Part shown: one piece after another, positions 20,401-28,151 of the stretch | How positions within the stretch are numbered: position 1 is the first letter of the stretch | How the letters are laid out: every line of letters starts with the position of its first letter | Source of the DNA: Mycolicibacterium helvum | GTDB lineage: Bacteria > Actinomycetota > Actinomycetes > Mycobacteriales > Mycobacteriaceae | DNA length: 64,000 nucleotides | Reading direction: 5' to 3' | Assembly (NCBI RefSeq): GCF_010731895.1 | Contig: NZ_AP022596.1 | Location: 3,782,001 to 3,846,000 of the forward strand | Made by a program: the position numbers and the translations under genes | Notes under the pieces: generated by a model | Told to the model about the DNA's origin: nothing | Seen by the model: the letters and a program-made list of their open reading frames with translations, nothing else | Databases searched by the model: none

Positions 20401-20586
20401 ATGAAGCCGGACGACGTGTCGGCGATCCGTGAAGTCACGCTGCTGCGGTTGCGGGCACTGCTGGCCCGGGCACGCGCCGACCCGTCATACCGCGACTGGG
20501 TGCGTCGTTATCGTGCCATGGCCGAATCCCTCGGCTATGACGGTCATATCGCTTGGGCCACGGCAATGGACGTGGGTGAGCGCTAA
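17407..20586 (+). CDS. Class III cyclase domain fused to AAA/STAND ATPase regulator
   Basis: 1059 residues. N-terminal zinc ribbon (C8, C11, C22, C25); class III nucleotide cyclase domain from about residue 37 with both metal aspartates (D47 in FADVE, D90 in NGDG); AAA/STAND ATPase with Walker A APPGIGKS near residue 262 and Walker B VIVEDVQW; then a helical TPR-like C-terminal half. In the cyclase domain the transition-state Asn expected in the TVNxAxR motif is Gly (ETVGFAQRM), so cyclase activity may be weak or absent. GTG 17407 follows the GGGGGTGAA stretch. Similar multi-domain proteins are abundant in mycobacteria; the signal sensed is unknown. Convergent with the LuxR-type ATPase. Confidence 0.85.
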   Translation: MTSATAMCRSCGTKAPAGARFCGACGVRLATDTDAAEYKHVTVLFADVERSMDIAAALDIERLREVMTELVERSTTVLRRYGGTVEFNGDGVMALFGAPVALEDHAFRACMAALEVQGEAARLAAEVKQRDDIDFRVRVGLNSGRVIAGEIGSGAFGYRAIGETVGFAQRMESVAPPGGVMLSESTARLVEDLVMLGGLDQVRIKGADQPVAVRQLLGIRPRSGGIGRVQSSLVGRSDEMAAIEAALDSATDGRGGVLNVVAPPGIGKSRSAREAAALATARGFEVIWVFCESHARDISFGVIARLLRAATGVADLDGQDARARTRSVVPEADPQDVQLLDDLLGIADPEAVLPVIEPDARRRRLTALVHSASLTRTRPALVIVEDVQWIDAVSESMLCDFLAVIDQSPTLVLITSRPEYAGALVEAPGSRVIQLAPLGDSDIAALLDELLGPDPAMSDLTAIIADRAAGNPFFAEEIVRELAQRGVLAGERGDYRCRGDVSEVTVPATVQAAIAARIDRLGPAARYTLNAASVIGERFGADLLAALDVDAEFAELLNTELIDQVQFTPAAEYAFHHPLIRAVAYEAQLKSGRSEWHRRLAAAIERSAPDSVDENAALIAEHLDSAGDLHAAYGWQMRAAAWSVKRDITAARLRWDRAYRIGKRLPEDRPTELSMRIAPLTMLCATDFHAKAAHESRGRFAELRQLCAIAGDKVSLAIGMTGLVTEHLYVGRGGEAARLASEQMALLESIGDANLTVGLGFVAFATWFDQGEFDEMLRWTQTVIDLAAGDATKGNEFGFGSPLAAAITFRGVARWWLGRAGWREDLDVARAMARNSDPATFGYVLAWTYCIEIAYGVLLADDVAVQASDDAVQTAERLGNDYVLLLAEYGLGVTLAHRDDLPDRQRGLELMEKALALLRVRIPSLVPVTALWVARDRARVGDRDTAITVMREAVDELYRESRLGYFVAGVANLVETLIDRGADGDLADAELAIDQIAGMKPDDVSAIREVTLLRLRALLARARADPSYRDWVRRYRAMAESLGYDGHIAWATAMDVGER

Positions 20587-20681
20587 CTCCAGCCGGTCCC
20601 CCCAGCGGGCCGGAGTCAGCGCTCACCGGCTCTCCCGATGCAGCTCTGAGATACATCATTGCCCGGACCGGTGCGGATGCG

Positions 20682-20701
20682 TGCAGTAGTGCACTACTGC
20701 A
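20682..20701. repeat. Perfect 20-bp palindrome at a convergent gene junction
   Basis: Arms TGCAGTAGTG and CACTACTGCA join without spacer. It covers the stop codon of the LuxR-type regulator (TAG, minus strand 20696-20694). As RNA it would form an 8-bp stem with a 4-nt loop in either direction, but no U-tract follows, so it is a weak bidirectional terminator or a protein-binding site. An imperfect GC-rich stem also lies at about 20586-20617, directly after the cyclase gene's stop. Confidence 0.5.
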
Positions 20702-23318
20702 ATTTACGGGGTGAGCGGCCCACCAATGCGGCGAGCTCCTCGCGGCTGCTGGTTCCGGTCTTGGCCATGGCCCGCAGGACGTGACTTTCGACGGTGCGCA
20801 CCGACAGCGTCAGCCGCTCGGCGATCGCGCGGTTGGACAACCCTTGACCGATCAGCATCGCGATCTCTCGCTCCCGGTCGGTCAGCGGCAGCGGTTCGGC
20901 GGCCTGGCGCAGCGCCGGAGTGACCAACCCACCGCAGCGCTCGGCCACCGCCGCAGCGCGGGTCGAACACCCAAGAGCTGACCCGCGCTGGTCGTGACGA
21001 CGGTATGCCAGCGCGGCGTGCGCAGCGGCGTCGACGGCGGTGACCAGATCGCCCAGCTCTTCGAAACCCTCTGAAACCGAGGATAGTTCGCTGCCATCGC
21101 CATCTCGTAGAGCCGCAGCGAAGCGGGCGGCCAGTCCGGCCCTCGGACCGGAGACAATCGACTCCAATTCCGCCAGCCGCGAGGCGCTGGTCCGATCCCC
21201 GAACTGGGTGGCTGTTTGCAGACAGAGCACCTCGGCGCCGAATTGACCATTCTGCGAAGCCCTTTCGGCCGCCGACAAGCAGTTGCCGATCGCTTCGCTG
21301 ACCGCGCCCTGGCTCGCCACCACCCACGCCCGGGCCAGGCTCCGCTCATAGTCCAGCGACCTGAACGGGCGCCGAATGTGGTCGAGGTCGGCGAGCCGTG
21401 CGGCCGCCTCGTCGGTGTCGCCGTGCATCGCGAGTGCGGTCACGAGTACGACGCTGTAGCGGAACCCCCAGCCCATCACATGGCCGGCGGCGGACAGCCC
21501 GACGGTTCCCTGCTTCAGCAGTCGGCACGCGGAGTCGAGCTGTCCCGCGCCGAGCGCCGCCCGGCCGGCCACCGCGGCGCCCAATAAGTGAGCGTCGCCG
21601 GGAAGGTCGTCGCCTTGCCGGCGCACGCCGTCGGCCACCGCAACGGCCTCGCGCACACGACCGGCCAGCAACAGTGCGGTCAGGTGTGCGTCGGCGATGT
21701 TGAACCGCATCTGGGGGGCGTCGAACCGGCGCGTGGCGGCTTGGTATCCGGCCTCCGCGTGGGCCTCGGCCTCGGCGGTCTGTCCTGCCTCGCCCGAGAT
21801 GACGGTGAGTGCCCAGCCGATCTCCGCACCCACAACCGGGGGCAAGTCGGCGAGCGCAAGCTTGTTCGCCGCCCGCTTGGCGGCCTGCGGGTTGTCGGTG
21901 GCGAACCAGTGCACCATGCGAAAGGCGTCCAGGTAGCTGTGTGCTTGCGGTGTCGTGATGCCGGATGCCTGGTCGACGATCTCGATCGCCCGTCCCGAGT
22001 TGCCGAGTGCCCACAGCATGTTGCTGGCGCGCAGGAAGGTGAGGCGGGCCTGGTCGACGTCGGTGAGCTCGCCGGTGGTCACAGCGTCGAGTACGGCGTC
22101 GGCTTCTTCGCCGCGGGATAGCCAGGAAAGTGCGTGTGCTCGAACGAAATTGGGCTCGGGTCCGGCTCCGACGGCAACTGCTGCCTCGGCAAGTCGATCG
22201 GCGAGTCGTAGGTCCGCCATCCACACCGCGCCGTGAGCCGCCCGAACGAGAAGGCTTGGGTCGGGGGCCAGATCGGACTCCATGCCCAACGCCGCCCGCT
22301 TCACTACGGACCGAATATCATCGGCGTCAACAGCTTTGGATAGTTCGGTGGCGACGAGACCGCGAAGTCGCCGTAGCCGGTACAGCGAGGCACGCCGCCG
22401 CCGCACCTCGCTGTAGATCGGGTGGGCCACCCGAACCTGGACTCTGCCGCCGCTAGGCTCGAGTGTGACGAGGTTGCGGATCTCGGCCTCTTCGATCGCT
22501 GCCGGGTCGGTGATTCCCATGAGCGTGTCCAGATCCATCGGTTCGGCAACGGCCAGTACGTCGATCACGTCGCCGACGGGGGCAGGTAGCGTGCCGATCC
22601 GGGACTCTACCAACCCGATCAGGTCGGCGGGCAGCGCAGGATCGCCGCTCCAATGCCAGGTGTCGCGCTGCAGTGCGAGTCGACCGTCTGCCACCTCCTG
22701 CTCGACGATATTGCGCAGGTATAGGGCGTTGCCGCCCGTCAACTTCCAAAGTCGTTGCGATGAAATGGTTTCCACTGGTCCGGTAAGAGCCGCGGTGAGA
22801 ACCGCCGTGGTCTCGTCAAGTGACAGCGGCTGGACGTCGAGGCGATCGAACTGGGCTGACGTCCACAGCTCCTGGAGTGGGGAGGGGACCGGCTCACCAT
22901 CCCGCACGGTCAAGACCACCGTGGCGGCGTTGCGCTGTACCAGCTGATGGACGACGAAAATGGACAGATCGTCCAGCAGATGCGCGTCATCGACCGCCAG
23001 CACTACGCGAGCGTTCTTCCCCGGGGAGACCAACGAATCGATGACCCCGCGCACCAACTGGACGGTCTCAGTTGCACCGGGCTTGGTCCAGGCCGTGAAG
23101 GCGCCTAACGGAATCGACCGGGCTGAGGACGCGCCGACGACCCATCTGACCTCGAATCCCCGCGACTGAGCAAAACCCAGTGCCTCCCGGGCGATCCGGG
23201 TCTTTCCGACCCCGGCGGCACCCGACACGACGACACCCGCAACGTCGGGGGTCGCGATCGCGGACTCGATGGTTCTCATCTGCCCGGTGCGGCCGATCAG
23301 TGGCCACGACAAGCGCAT
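20694..23318 (-). CDS. LuxR-family (LAL-type) ATPase transcription regulator
   Basis: 874 residues. N-terminal AAA/STAND ATPase: LIGRTGQM start, Walker A GAAGVGKT at residues 33-40, Walker B VVLAVDDAHLLDD; a long helical middle; C-terminal LuxR-type helix-turn-helix with LTDREREIAMLIGQGLSNRA and LTLSVRTVESHV. Such MalT-like regulators bind DNA when an inducer drives ATP-dependent oligomerisation. The ATG at 23318 (MRLSWPLIGRTGQ) is the domain boundary; the open frame upstream belongs to the antiphase of the P450 gene. It lies 20 bp after the P450 stop, suggesting it controls or is co-expressed with the ferredoxin-reductase-P450 genes. Confidence 0.88.
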   Translation of the reverse strand: MRLSWPLIGRTGQMRTIESAIATPDVAGVVVSGAAGVGKTRIAREALGFAQSRGFEVRWVVGASSARSIPLGAFTAWTKPGATETVQLVRGVIDSLVSPGKNARVVLAVDDAHLLDDLSIFVVHQLVQRNAATVVLTVRDGEPVPSPLQELWTSAQFDRLDVQPLSLDETTAVLTAALTGPVETISSQRLWKLTGGNALYLRNIVEQEVADGRLALQRDTWHWSGDPALPADLIGLVESRIGTLPAPVGDVIDVLAVAEPMDLDTLMGITDPAAIEEAEIRNLVTLEPSGGRVQVRVAHPIYSEVRRRRASLYRLRRLRGLVATELSKAVDADDIRSVVKRAALGMESDLAPDPSLLVRAAHGAVWMADLRLADRLAEAAVAVGAGPEPNFVRAHALSWLSRGEEADAVLDAVTTGELTDVDQARLTFLRASNMLWALGNSGRAIEIVDQASGITTPQAHSYLDAFRMVHWFATDNPQAAKRAANKLALADLPPVVGAEIGWALTVISGEAGQTAEAEAHAEAGYQAATRRFDAPQMRFNIADAHLTALLLAGRVREAVAVADGVRRQGDDLPGDAHLLGAAVAGRAALGAGQLDSACRLLKQGTVGLSAAGHVMGWGFRYSVVLVTALAMHGDTDEAAARLADLDHIRRPFRSLDYERSLARAWVVASQGAVSEAIGNCLSAAERASQNGQFGAEVLCLQTATQFGDRTSASRLAELESIVSGPRAGLAARFAAALRDGDGSELSSVSEGFEELGDLVTAVDAAAHAALAYRRHDQRGSALGCSTRAAAVAERCGGLVTPALRQAAEPLPLTDREREIAMLIGQGLSNRAIAERLTLSVRTVESHVLRAMAKTGTSSREELAALVGRSPRKLQ

Positions 23319-23324
23319 TCGAGA

Positions 23325-23330
23325 AGGGTA
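23325..23330 (-). promoter_or_regulatory. Possible leaderless -10 of the LuxR-type regulator
   Basis: Minus strand TACCCT followed by 6 nt and the ATG at 23318. It would allow expression independent of the P450 operon. Confidence 0.35.
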
Positions 23331-23338
23331 TCTCTCTG

Positions 23339-24613
23339 CTACGGGTCGATCGACGCGAAATCCACCCATAGATGCTGCGGCCCCCGGAACACCTGATTGT
23401 GCCGATAGGGCGGCGGGTCGACGACCAGTCGTGGGGAGCGCACCCGGCGCAGGAAGATCTCTAGAGCGACGTTGATCTCCAGCCTGGCCAGCGGTCCGCC
23501 AAAGCAGGTGTGGATTCCGCTGCCGAAGCCGAGGTGCTCGTTGTCCTCCCGGGTCGGGTCGAAACGGTCTGGGTTCTCGAACCGGCGCGGGTCGCGGTTG
23601 GCCGCCGCCCAGACCAGGAATACCGCCGACCCGGCCGGGATCCGCGTCCCGCCAATCTCGATGTCCGCGGTCGCCCACCGGCTCGGGAAGAACTGCACCG
23701 CGCCCTGGAGACGCTGTACCTCCTCGATGGTGCGCGGGATCAATTCGGGGTTGTTTGCCACCAGCTCCCACGAACCCTGATTGCGCAGCAACGTCATCAC
23801 GCAGTTGCTGATGGTGTTGACCGTCGAATCGTGCCCGGCGATCAGGAGCAGCGACGCGTTGGCTTCCGCCACCGACTTCGACACCGGACCGTCGGGTCCG
23901 TCGTCATGCAGGGCGGCCGATAGCAAGCCTGGGGCCGGCTCACGGCTCAGACGCTCGACGAGATCATGAAGGTAGGAACTCAATTCGGCCATGCTCGCGG
24001 CGGCCTTCGCCGCCGCGGCCCGGCCGACTTCGGTGTCGCGCTCCGGTCCCAGGTCGGCGCCTTGCATGAAATCCGTCACGAGTGTGTGGAACATCGCTTC
24101 GTCGGCCATTGGCGCCCCGAGCACCCGGAATATCACCGAGACCGGGATCGGGTAGGAAAAGTCCTCCACGACATCCATCCGGTTGCCGCCGCCGACTCTG
24201 GCCCTTTCAGCGACCTTGTCCAGCAGGCCGTTGGCCAGGTCGGCGACCATACCTTCCATGCTCGGGATCAGGTCGGGGGAGTGCGGCGGACCGAAGTGAC
24301 GCATGAACTGCCGGCGCATGCGGTCGTGGTCGGGCGGGTCGGACACGAGCATGCTCATGTCGCGGGCCTGGACGGCTTCCTCAGGCTCGAGTTGGGCCGG
24401 CTTCTCACCGAACAGACCCGATGGGCTGCGGCTGATGTCGGAGCTGATCCGCGGATCATGGGACAGCGCAACCGCTTCCGGATAGCCGGTCACGACGTAG
24501 GTCCTGTCCGAGACCTTGGCCACCGGTGTCTTGCGCAACTCCTCGAAGTACGGGTAGGGGTTCGGCCGGTTCTCGAACTTCATCGCCTCGGCCCAGGCGG
24601 TTGCGGCATCCAT
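23339..24613 (-). CDS. Cytochrome P450 monooxygenase
   Basis: 424 residues, soluble bacterial P450. I-helix LLLIAGHDSTVNT (oxygen activation), ExxR in IEEVQRLQG, and the haem loop FGSGIHTCFGG with the cysteine thiolate ligand. ATG 24613 is chosen over GTG 24619 because AAGGAG lies 5-6 nt upstream of it. The gene follows the reductase gene by 9 bp, making a complete class I system (ferredoxin, ferredoxin reductase, P450). The substrate cannot be read from sequence; I do not assign a CYP family number. Confidence 0.93.
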   Translation of the reverse strand: MDAATAWAEAMKFENRPNPYPYFEELRKTPVAKVSDRTYVVTGYPEAVALSHDPRISSDISRSPSGLFGEKPAQLEPEEAVQARDMSMLVSDPPDHDRMRRQFMRHFGPPHSPDLIPSMEGMVADLANGLLDKVAERARVGGGNRMDVVEDFSYPIPVSVIFRVLGAPMADEAMFHTLVTDFMQGADLGPERDTEVGRAAAAKAAASMAELSSYLHDLVERLSREPAPGLLSAALHDDGPDGPVSKSVAEANASLLLIAGHDSTVNTISNCVMTLLRNQGSWELVANNPELIPRTIEEVQRLQGAVQFFPSRWATADIEIGGTRIPAGSAVFLVWAAANRDPRRFENPDRFDPTREDNEHLGFGSGIHTCFGGPLARLEINVALEIFLRRVRSPRLVVDPPPYRHNQVFRGPQHLWVDFASIDP

Positions 24614-24622
24614 GCGCACTCC

Positions 24623-26035
24623 TTAAACGCGCGGCCGGTATTCGGCGCCACGCGAGGTCGGGTCGTGTCCGGTCAGCACGACATCGGGATTGCCCGCGGG
24701 CTCTCGCGGATCGGGGAAACGCGCCGGCATCACCTCGGTATCCGCGGGCCGGTCGTAGCCGGGGGGCGGGGGAGGGAACGGTGCGGACTTCTCGATCAGC
24801 GAGGCGTAGTAGGGCAACCACTTTCCGTGGTTGAACGTGACCGCGCCGACGATGCGGCCGCGTCTGCCGTATGCGGCGGCAAAGCGGCGCTCCGACGGCG
24901 ACCCCTGGGTGAAGACGATCTCATCACCGTAGGAGCACACCCCGACACTCTTGATGTTGACGCCGAACTGGCCGGACCAGAACGACGGTAGCGGCAGGTG
25001 CGGCACCCGGCCGACTTCGAGGTTGATCATGTTGTTGGCGGCCACTTGGGCGCCGAAAACAGCATTGTCCCAATGCTCTTGGCACATGAATTCGTAGTCG
25101 TAGAGCACGTGCGGGGCGCGCGCGACATCGCCGGCGACGAAGATGTGATCGGTGACGACGCCGTTGATGTCGAACGCCCGGCAACCGGCGTCGCAGCCGA
25201 CACCCCACTGGCCGGCGGCAAGCCCGGCACCGTCGAGCCACTCGACGTTGCGGATGGAGCCGAGTGAGGCCACCACGACGTCGACGTCGATGGCGGTGCC
25301 ATCAGACAAATGGGCCTGACGCACGTGTCCGGCGTTGTCGCCCGAGAGACTTTCCACCGCCACGCCCGTGCGCAGATCGACTCCCGCGTCGCGCATCATG
25401 CCCGCGGCGATCTCGCTGATCACCCCGCCCAGCGCTCCCATCAGCGGGCCCCTGCCGCGCTCGGCCACGGTCACCGCAAGGTCGAGGTCGCGGCACACCG
25501 AGGCGATCTCCGAGCCGACGAACCCGGAGCCCACGATCAGCACCCGCTTGGGGCGGGCCTTGAGCGCCGCGGCAAGACCCGCGGCGTCCTCCACGGTGCG
25601 CACGGTGAAGACGCCCTGTAATGCACCCTCCGCGGGGTTGGGCCAGGGCCGCGCACGGGTTCCGGTGGCGATCAACAGCCGGTCGTACTCGACGTTCTCC
25701 CCGTTGGCCAGCTTGACGACGTGGTTGATCCGGTCCAGGCCGACCGCAGCCACCCCCAGTTTCCAGTCGGCGTCCACCGGCCGCAGTCGGGGCAGCTTGG
25801 TGTGGTTGGCGGGGACCCAGCCCTTGAGTACCTGTTTGGACAGCGGGGGGCGATCGTAGGGTTCGTGCGGTTCGTCGCCGACAATGGTGAGCGAACCGTT
25901 GAAACCCTTCTCCCGCAAGGCCTCCGCCGCACGCAGGCCGGTCAGAGATGCGCCTACGATGGCGATTCGACCTTCGGCCCGGAACTTCGTGACGATCTCG
26001 TCGAAGGAATAGGTGCCCCGCGCCCCGGGATTCAT
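24623..26035 (-). CDS. FAD-dependent ferredoxin reductase of the P450 operon
   Basis: 470 residues. FAD-binding RIAIVGASLTGLRAAEAL, NAD(P)H-binding VLIVGSGFVGSEIAS, LLIATGTRARP and FVAGDVARAP before a C-terminal reductase domain (PSFWSGQFGVNIKSVG). It transfers electrons from NAD(P)H to the [3Fe-4S] ferredoxin encoded just upstream. The ATG at 26035 overlaps the ferredoxin stop (ATGA), which sets the start although the frame remains open upstream. C-terminal tail after about residue 420 is proline-rich (SAPFPPPPPGYDRP) and longer than in typical family members. Confidence 0.9.
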   Translation of the reverse strand: MNPGARGTYSFDEIVTKFRAEGRIAIVGASLTGLRAAEALREKGFNGSLTIVGDEPHEPYDRPPLSKQVLKGWVPANHTKLPRLRPVDADWKLGVAAVGLDRINHVVKLANGENVEYDRLLIATGTRARPWPNPAEGALQGVFTVRTVEDAAGLAAALKARPKRVLIVGSGFVGSEIASVCRDLDLAVTVAERGRGPLMGALGGVISEIAAGMMRDAGVDLRTGVAVESLSGDNAGHVRQAHLSDGTAIDVDVVVASLGSIRNVEWLDGAGLAAGQWGVGCDAGCRAFDINGVVTDHIFVAGDVARAPHVLYDYEFMCQEHWDNAVFGAQVAANNMINLEVGRVPHLPLPSFWSGQFGVNIKSVGVCSYGDEIVFTQGSPSERRFAAAYGRRGRIVGAVTFNHGKWLPYYASLIEKSAPFPPPPPGYDRPADTEVMPARFPDPREPAGNPDVVLTGHDPTSRGAEYRPRV

Positions 26036-26247
26036 TTCGCGTCCCGATCCGACGGCGGCTCCACCTCGACGATGATGGCCTGCACGGGGCAGGACGCCGC
26101 CGCCCGCAGAACGCGCTGACGTTGCGAGTCGTCGGGGTTGGGGTCGTAGGCCAGGGCCTCCTCGCCGACCAGCTCGAGGACTTCTGGCGCCAGCGGGACG
26201 CACTGGGCATACCCCTGGCACTTGTTGAGATCGACCACCAACCGCAT
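26032..26247 (-). CDS. [3Fe-4S] ferredoxin of the P450 operon
   Basis: 71 residues. The single-cluster P450-type ferredoxin pattern is visible: CQGYAQC near residue 11 and a C-terminal CPVQAI; the C-X5-C spacing fits a [3Fe-4S] cluster rather than [4Fe-4S]. It carries electrons from the adjacent reductase to the P450. ATG 26247 (MRLVVDLNKC) is preferred because a TAGTGT -10 box ends 8 nt upstream; a GTG four codons upstream would lie inside that box. First gene of the operon. Confidence 0.9.
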   Translation of the reverse strand: MRLVVDLNKCQGYAQCVPLAPEVLELVGEEALAYDPNPDDSQRQRVLRAAASCPVQAIIVEVEPPSDRDAK

Positions 26248-26255
26248 GAGCGCAG

Positions 26256-26261
26256 ACACTA
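26256..26261 (-). promoter_or_regulatory. Leaderless -10 of the ferredoxin-reductase-P450 operon
   Basis: Minus strand TAGTGT followed by 8 nt and ATG 26247. Confidence 0.5.
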
Positions 26262-26271
26262 GCCGCGCTCG

Positions 26272-26290
26272 AAGCGTCGAAGTGACGCTT
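26272..26290. promoter_or_regulatory. Palindromic operator candidate of the P450 operon
   Basis: AAGCGTC-GAAGT-GACGCTT, perfect 7-bp arms with a 5-bp spacer, 10 bp upstream of the -10 box, i.e. over the -35 region. Its size and position fit a dimeric repressor site. The cognate regulator is unknown; the LuxR-type protein or the TetR at 28.4 kb are candidates only by proximity. Confidence 0.55.
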
Positions 26291-26308
26291 TGGATCGACG
26301 CGCGGTAG

Positions 26309-26677
26309 TTAGATAACCCCGGCGATGTCGGCCTTCAACGGAATGTTGCACCGGTTGCGCAGATCGACACCGGGCTGGCGAATCGCGGTGAGCTCATCCC
26401 GCACCTGTGGGTTGGCGGCAAGGTAGTCGTGGGTCTGCTGCTTGGCAGCGGATTTCGACAGTCCCTGCAGGCCGGTGAAGAAGTCGTTGACGTCGGGATG
26501 CGTGAACAGATACGTCGTCATCGAGGCCGAAACGCCGGTCATCACTGCCGTCACATCACCAGCGCTGCAGCCCGGGATCGGGTCTGCGGCCGCGGTTCCC
26601 GCCGTGCCGAAGAAGAGCCCGCCGGAGCCCGCAACCGCTACGGCGGCGTGAACAAGAGAACGAGTAGCAGACTTCAT
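26309..26677 (-). CDS. Exported haem-binding (haemophore-type) protein
   Basis: 122 residues. Signal peptide MKSATRSLVHAAVAVAGSGG... with an alanine-rich end (TAAADP) for cleavage after about residue 33. The mature part has two cysteines (PGCSAGD and NRCNIPL) and FTHPDVNDFFTGL plus DYLAANPQVRDEL, typical of the mycobacterial haemophore-related (MHB, PF16525-like) family that binds haem in the envelope. ATG 26677 follows AGGAG at 4-8 nt. It ends 30-60 bp from the P450 operon promoter but points toward it, so readthrough into that operon is possible. Confidence 0.8.
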   Translation of the reverse strand: MKSATRSLVHAAVAVAGSGGLFFGTAGTAAADPIPGCSAGDVTAVMTGVSASMTTYLFTHPDVNDFFTGLQGLSKSAAKQQTHDYLAANPQVRDELTAIRQPGVDLRNRCNIPLKADIAGVI

Positions 26678-26786
26678 GCGGCTCCTATGTTGTGACTTTC
26701 GGATAGGTGGCAGTGTAGACAACTCACAGCTGTCACCATGCGGTAGCGACTGGGTACGATCAGCGAAACGACGATAAGGACATCTC

Positions 26787-27050
26787 ATGCCACAGCTACG
26801 TCAGCTTCTGCTTCTGCCCGTCGCCGGCATCGGCGCCGCGGCCGCGATCCTGTCTGCCCCGGTCGCTGCAGCGGACGTGACGGGCACCAACTCGCAGCTT
26901 CCGCAGTGCGAAACGGTCAACGGTGACTCCATCAGCGGCGGCCAGACCACGGAATGTGCCACGCCGGGCAACACCGAGTTGAACGCGACGCCTCAGCAGT
27001 TCCCGGGTGAGGACGAGTTCTACGGGTTCCCCGCATTCGGCTTTTGGTGA
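26787..27050 (+). CDS. Small exported mycobacterial protein
   Basis: 87 residues with a clear signal peptide (MPQLRQLLLLPVAGIGAAAA, cleavage near VAAADV) and a short mature chain of about 58 residues containing two cysteines (LPQCETV, TECATPG) that may pair, and an aromatic tail (FYGFPAFGFW). Similar small 'ADVTGTNSQLPxC' exported proteins occur in mycobacteria; function unknown. AAGGA lies 8-12 nt before ATG 26787. The stop overlaps the epoxide hydrolase start (GTGA), so the pair is coupled. Confidence 0.72.
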   Translation: MPQLRQLLLLPVAGIGAAAAILSAPVAAADVTGTNSQLPQCETVNGDSISGGQTTECATPGNTELNATPQQFPGEDEFYGFPAFGFW

Positions 27051-28147
27051 CCGATATCCGCCCGTTCCGGATCGCGGTCTCCGATGAGGTGCTTGCCGAT
27101 CTGCATGACCGGCTCGCCCGCACCCGGTGGCCCGAGCGGGAATGCGTGGACGACTGGTCTCAGGGCATCCCGTTGGACTACACCCGCGAGCTGGCCACCT
27201 ACTGGGCCGATGGATACGACTGGCGCCAGCGCGAGGCCGCGCTCAACCGGTTCGATCAGTTCGTCACCGAAATCGACGGACTGGACCTCCATTTCATTCA
27301 CCAACGCTCCTCGAACCCCGATGCGCTGCCGCTGATCATCACCCACGGCTGGCCCGGTTCGGTGGTCGAATTCAGCAAGGTGATCGAACCGCTGACCGCG
27401 GACTTCCATGTGGTGTGCCCGTCGCTGCCGGGCTACGGATTCTCCGGCAAGCCGAGCTCGACCGGCTGGGGGATCGAGAAGATCGCGCACGCGTGGGACA
27501 CCCTGATGACGCGGTTGGGCTATCAGCGCTACGGCGCCCAGGGCGGTGACTGGGGTGCGGCGGTGACCACGCAGATCGGCCGCAACGGTGGTAACTGCAT
27601 CGGCATCCACACCAACATGCCGGTGGCTTTTCCGAGCGGCGGTCTGGACAATCCCACGCCGGAAGAGCAAGACGCGCTTGCGGCGGGGCAGTACTACGCC
27701 AACTGGGATTCCGGATACTCCAAACAGCAGTCCACTCGTCCGCAGACCCTTGGCTATGGATTGGCCGACTCCCCGGTGGGCCAGCTGGCCTGGATCATCG
27801 AGAAGTTCTGGGCGTGGACGGACTGCGACGGGCATCCCGAGAACGCGCTCACCCGGGACGAACTGCTCGACAATGTGATGATCTATTGGGTCACCAATGC
27901 CGCGACCTCCTCGGCCCGCCTGTACTGGGAGAGCTTCCGGTTCTTCGGCGCCCAGGGCAAGGTCGAGCTGCCCACCGGGATAGCGCGATTCCCGAAGGAG
28001 ATCATGCGTCCCCCGCGGAGCTGGTGCGAGAACAGTTACAACGTGACCCGCTGGACGGACATGCCGCGCGGCGGGCACTTCGGCGCGTTCGAACAGCCGG
28101 AGTTGTACGTCGAGGACGTTCGGGCCTTCTTCGCCACGCTGCGCTGA
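27047..28147 (+). CDS. Epoxide hydrolase (microsomal type, alpha/beta hydrolase)
   Basis: 366 residues. N-terminal epoxide hydrolase EHN region (FRIAVSDEVLADLHDRLART), oxyanion motif HGWPGSVVEF, nucleophile elbow QGGDWGAAV with the catalytic Asp, and the catalytic His in MPRGGHFGAFEQPE close to the C-terminus. It opens epoxides to diols via an ester intermediate. GTG 27047 overlaps the preceding stop; the TTG one codon upstream is an alternative. Proximity to a P450 system suggests a P450-made epoxide as a possible substrate, but the genes are divergently oriented and the link is inference. Confidence 0.88.
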   Translation: MTDIRPFRIAVSDEVLADLHDRLARTRWPERECVDDWSQGIPLDYTRELATYWADGYDWRQREAALNRFDQFVTEIDGLDLHFIHQRSSNPDALPLIITHGWPGSVVEFSKVIEPLTADFHVVCPSLPGYGFSGKPSSTGWGIEKIAHAWDTLMTRLGYQRYGAQGGDWGAAVTTQIGRNGGNCIGIHTNMPVAFPSGGLDNPTPEEQDALAAGQYYANWDSGYSKQQSTRPQTLGYGLADSPVGQLAWIIEKFWAWTDCDGHPENALTRDELLDNVMIYWVTNAATSSARLYWESFRFFGAQGKVELPTGIARFPKEIMRPPRSWCENSYNVTRWTDMPRGGHFGAFEQPELYVEDVRAFFATLR

Positions 28148-28151
28148 CCAA

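Noticed and set aside
23319..23771. N-terminal extension of the LuxR-type regulator
   Set aside because: The extra residues are out of frame with and overlap the P450 3' end; the ATG at 23318 starts the conserved domain and has a -10 box.
24623..26221. Longer form of the ferredoxin reductase
   Set aside because: The extension runs through the ferredoxin gene in another frame and is Arg/Gly/Pro-rich; the ATG at 26035 overlaps the ferredoxin stop.
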